NCBI GenBank assembly: GCA_025928535.1 | Contig: JAICJJ010000165.1 | Location: forward strand, 1 to 6,655 | From: Thermomicrobiales bacterium | GTDB taxonomy: Bacteria; Chloroflexota; Chloroflexia; Thermomicrobiales; UBA6265 | Length of the DNA stretch: 6,655 nt | Direction: 5' to 3' | Shown: one piece after another, positions 4,382 through 6,655 of the stretch | Position numbering within the stretch: position 1 is the first letter of the stretch | Layout of the letters: every line of letters begins with the position of its first letter | Made by a program: the position numbers and the translations under genes | The notes under the pieces: generated by a model | The model's input: the letters and a program-made list of their open reading frames with translations, nothing else | Database searches by the model: none | Told to the model about the DNA's origin: nothing

Positions 4382-6655
4382 GTGCTGGAGATTCGCAAGA
4401 CCACCGTCTATCGCGGACCGAACATCTGGGCGCGGATGCCGGCCATTCATCTGGTGGTCGATATCGGCGAGCTCGAAGATCGGCCGACCAACAAGATTCC
4501 GGGGTTTTACGAGCATCTGACCGAATTGCTCCCCTCGCTCTACGACCACAACTGCTCGGTCGGCAAGCCGGGCGGCTTCTTGCAGCGCATGCGCGAGGGC
4601 ACCTGGATGGGGCATGTGCTGGAGCACGTCGCCCTCGAACTGCAAAATCTCGCCGGCGCCGAGGTGACGCGGGGCAAGACGCGGGGTGCGGGCGAACGAG
4701 GCGTCTACGACGTCGTCTATCAGTACGAGCAGGAAGACGTCGGGCTGGCAGCGGGGCGGCTGGCGCTGCGGCTGCTCAACCACCTGATCTACGGAACCGA
4801 GCCCGATTTCGATTTCGTGCGCGAATTGGAAGATGGCATCATCCGCGTCGCCGAGCGGCTGGCCTACGGGCCGTCGACCGCCGCCATCGTCTCGGAAGCG
4901 GAGCGGCGCGAAATTCCCGTGCTGCGGCTCGATCCGCGCCGGTCGCTCGTCCAACTCGGCCACGGTTGCCATCAGAAGCGGGTCTGGGCGACGGTCACCT
5001 CCGACACCGCCAATATCGCGGTCGAAATCGCCGGCAACAAGGAATTGACCAACCGGATGCTGCACGAAGTCGGCATTCCGGTGCCGCGTTCGCTCGTCGT
5101 GCGCGGCGTCGACGAAGCGGTCGACGCGGCGCGGCGGATCGGCTACCCGGTCGTCCTCAAGCCGCTCGACGGCAATCATGGCCGCGGCGTGATGATCGAT
5201 CTGGCCGACGAAGCGGCGGTGCGCGAAGCCTTCCCGATCGCCGACCGGGAAAGCCGCGCCGGCCCGGTCGTGGTCGAAAGTTTCATCACGGGCAAGGACT
5301 ATCGGATTCTGGTCGTCAACAACCAGGTCGTCGCCGTCGCCGAGCGGGTGCCGGCGCACGTCGTCGGCGACGGCGCGCGCACCGTCGAGGAATGGATCGA
5401 CCTGACCAACGCCGATCCGCGTCGCGGCGTCGGACACGAAAAGATCCTGACCCGCATTCACGTCGACGCGCAGACGCGCGACGTCCTCGCCAAGCAGGAA
5501 TTGACGCTGGAAAGCGTGCCGGACGAAGGCCGCTTCGTCCAACTCAAATTGACCGGCAACATGAGCACCGGCGGCACTTCGATCGACCGCACCGACGACA
5601 TCCATCCCGACAACGTCGAAATCGCGCGGCAGGCGGCGATGGTCGTCGGCCTCGACGTGGCGGGCATCGACTTCATCACGTCCGACATCGCCGTCTCGGT
5701 CCGGGAAACGCGGGGCGCCATCGTCGAGGTCAACGCCGGGCCCGGCTTCCGAATGCACACCCATCCGACCGAAGGGCACCCGCGCCACGTCGGCCGGGCG
5801 GTCATCGACATGCTCTTTCCGCCCGGCAGCGCCTCCCGCGTGCCGATCGTCGCGGTCACCGGCACCAACGGCAAGACGACGACGGTCCGCATGATCGCCC
5901 ACATCATGAAGCAGGCAGGCAAGGTCGTCGGCATGACGACCACCGACGGCATCTACATCGACGGCACGCAGATCGCCGCCGGCGACATGAGCGGCCCGAC
6001 GAGCGCCCGGATGGTGCTGAAAAATCCGGTCATCAACTACGCGGTGCTGGAGACGGCGCGGGGCGGCATCTTGCGTTCCGGCCTCGGCTTCGACCGGTGC
6101 GACGTCGCGGTCGTCACCAACGTCGCCGCCGATCATCTCGGCCTGGCCGGGGTGAACACGCTGGCGGAGTTGGCGCGCGTCAAGGCGGTCGTGCCGCAGG
6201 CGACCTTTTCCGACGGGGCGTCGGTCCTCAACGCCGACAACCCGTGGACGGTCGAGATGGCGCGGACGGCGCGGGGCGAGATCATCTTCTTCAGCATGGA
6301 CGAAGACAACCCGGTCATCCGCGACCATCTGCGAGAGCGAGGCAAGGCGGTGGTGCTGCGGCCGACGCGGCATGGCGAGATGATCACCCTGATCGAACAC
6401 CGGCGCGACACGAGCCTGCTGCTGGTCGAGCAGATTCCGGCGACGTTGAACGGACGCGTCCGGGCCAACGTCGCCAACGCGCTGGCGGCGGCGGCGGCGG
6501 CCTTCGCCCAGGATGTGCAACTCGAACACATCCGGCACGGGCTGCGCACCTTTTCCTCGAACTTTTTCCAGACCCCCGGCCGCTTGAATAAGATAGATGT
6601 CGCCGGCAAGCGGGTGGTGATGGAATATTTGCAAAACGTGGGCGGCCGGGAAGCG
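4382..6655 (+). CDS. cphA: Cyanophycin synthetase, 3' end outside window
   Basis: This enzyme makes cyanophycin, an Asp backbone with Arg side chains that stores nitrogen in cytoplasmic granules, using ATP for both bond types. There are 758 visible codons of a family usually near 870-900. The N-terminal domain (1 to about 160) has IPGFYEHL, GGFLQRMREGT and HVLEHVALELQ. The ATP-grasp domain (about 205-480) has AGNKELTNRMLHEVGIPVP, KPLDGNHGRGV (260-270), GNMSTGGTSIDRTDDIHP (392-409) and EVNAGPGFRMH (449-459). The Mur-ligase-like domain begins near 487, with P-loop VTGTNGKTTT (492-501), GDMSGPTSAR (534-543), ETARGGILRSGLGFD (557-571) and VVTNVAADHLG (577-587). It starts at GTG with a purine-rich site 5 nt upstream. 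Near the window end, the family's DYxHN motif reads MEYLQN (747-752), losing the usual Asp and His. The domain order and motifs make this identification secure; activity of the variant is untested. No cyanophycinase gene is visible. Confidence 0.95.
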   Translation, partial: MLEIRKTTVYRGPNIWARMPAIHLVVDIGELEDRPTNKIPGFYEHLTELLPSLYDHNCSVGKPGGFLQRMREGTWMGHVLEHVALELQNLAGAEVTRGKTRGAGERGVYDVVYQYEQEDVGLAAGRLALRLLNHLIYGTEPDFDFVRELEDGIIRVAERLAYGPSTAAIVSEAERREIPVLRLDPRRSLVQLGHGCHQKRVWATVTSDTANIAVEIAGNKELTNRMLHEVGIPVPRSLVVRGVDEAVDAARRIGYPVVLKPLDGNHGRGVMIDLADEAAVREAFPIADRESRAGPVVVESFITGKDYRILVVNNQVVAVAERVPAHVVGDGARTVEEWIDLTNADPRRGVGHEKILTRIHVDAQTRDVLAKQELTLESVPDEGRFVQLKLTGNMSTGGTSIDRTDDIHPDNVEIARQAAMVVGLDVAGIDFITSDIAVSVRETRGAIVEVNAGPGFRMHTHPTEGHPRHVGRAVIDMLFPPGSASRVPIVAVTGTNGKTTTVRMIAHIMKQAGKVVGMTTTDGIYIDGTQIAAGDMSGPTSARMVLKNPVINYAVLETARGGILRSGLGFDRCDVAVVTNVAADHLGLAGVNTLAELARVKAVVPQATFSDGASVLNADNPWTVEMARTARGEIIFFSMDEDNPVIRDHLRERGKAVVLRPTRHGEMITLIEHRRDTSLLLVEQIPATLNGRVRANVANALAAAAAAFAQDVQLEHIRHGLRTFSSNFFQTPGRLNKIDVAGKRVVMEYLQNVGGREA

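Noticed and set aside
4186..6591. 801-codon open frame on the + strand overlapping cphA
   Set aside because: It is out of frame with the clear cyanophycin synthetase motifs, starts inside the repeat region, and its product is a low-complexity Arg/Gly/Ala string without domains; it arises from G+C-rich codon bias.
4346..6634. 762-codon open frame on the - strand across cphA
   Set aside because: It is a mirror of the cphA codons, rich in Asp, Arg, Val and His, with no recognisable family.

Overview
This is a high-G+C bacterial window with five protein-coding genes, two of them cut by the window edges. The sequence alone does not fix the organism. A dispersed palindromic 'CCCTCACCCC...GGTGAGGG' repeat, a small secreted protein of a kind often seen in environmental bacteria, and a chromosomal cyanophycin synthetase would fit a planctomycete or an environmental alphaproteobacterium. 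That placement is a guess.

Left part (2-1694, + strand): the 3' part of an aliphatic-sulfonate-type ABC transporter ATPase (SsuB), followed 37 nt later by a molybdopterin sulfite-oxidase-family enzyme. The pair makes sense as one operon: the transporter imports sulfonates, whose desulfonation releases sulfite, and the oxidase can convert sulfite to sulfate. The desulfonating enzyme itself is not in the window.

Middle part: a 239-nt spacer carries a perfect 16-bp palindrome and a hairpin whose loop is GGAGG. It leads to a small exported protein of unknown function (1934-2578, +). This gene converges on a potassium-channel-like membrane protein (2654-4114, -). The channel has a six-helix architecture, an altered selectivity filter and a disordered, Arg-rich C-terminal tail of about 185 residues.

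Right part: a 267-nt divergent region holds a plausible sigma70-type promoter for the channel and a 92-bp cruciform-like repeat. It then leads into cyanophycin synthetase (cphA, 4382 to the window end, +). The 758 visible codons cover the N-terminal domain, the ATP-grasp domain and nearly all of the Mur-ligase-like domain, and the reading frame runs off the end. This is the largest real gene here. It is overlapped by two long spurious open frames, one on each strand.

I see no tRNA, rRNA, CRISPR array, transposase or phage gene. The window looks like ordinary chromosomal metabolism. The most unusual points are the variant channel filter and tail, the altered C-terminal motif of the cyanophycin synthetase, and the structured non-coding DNA.
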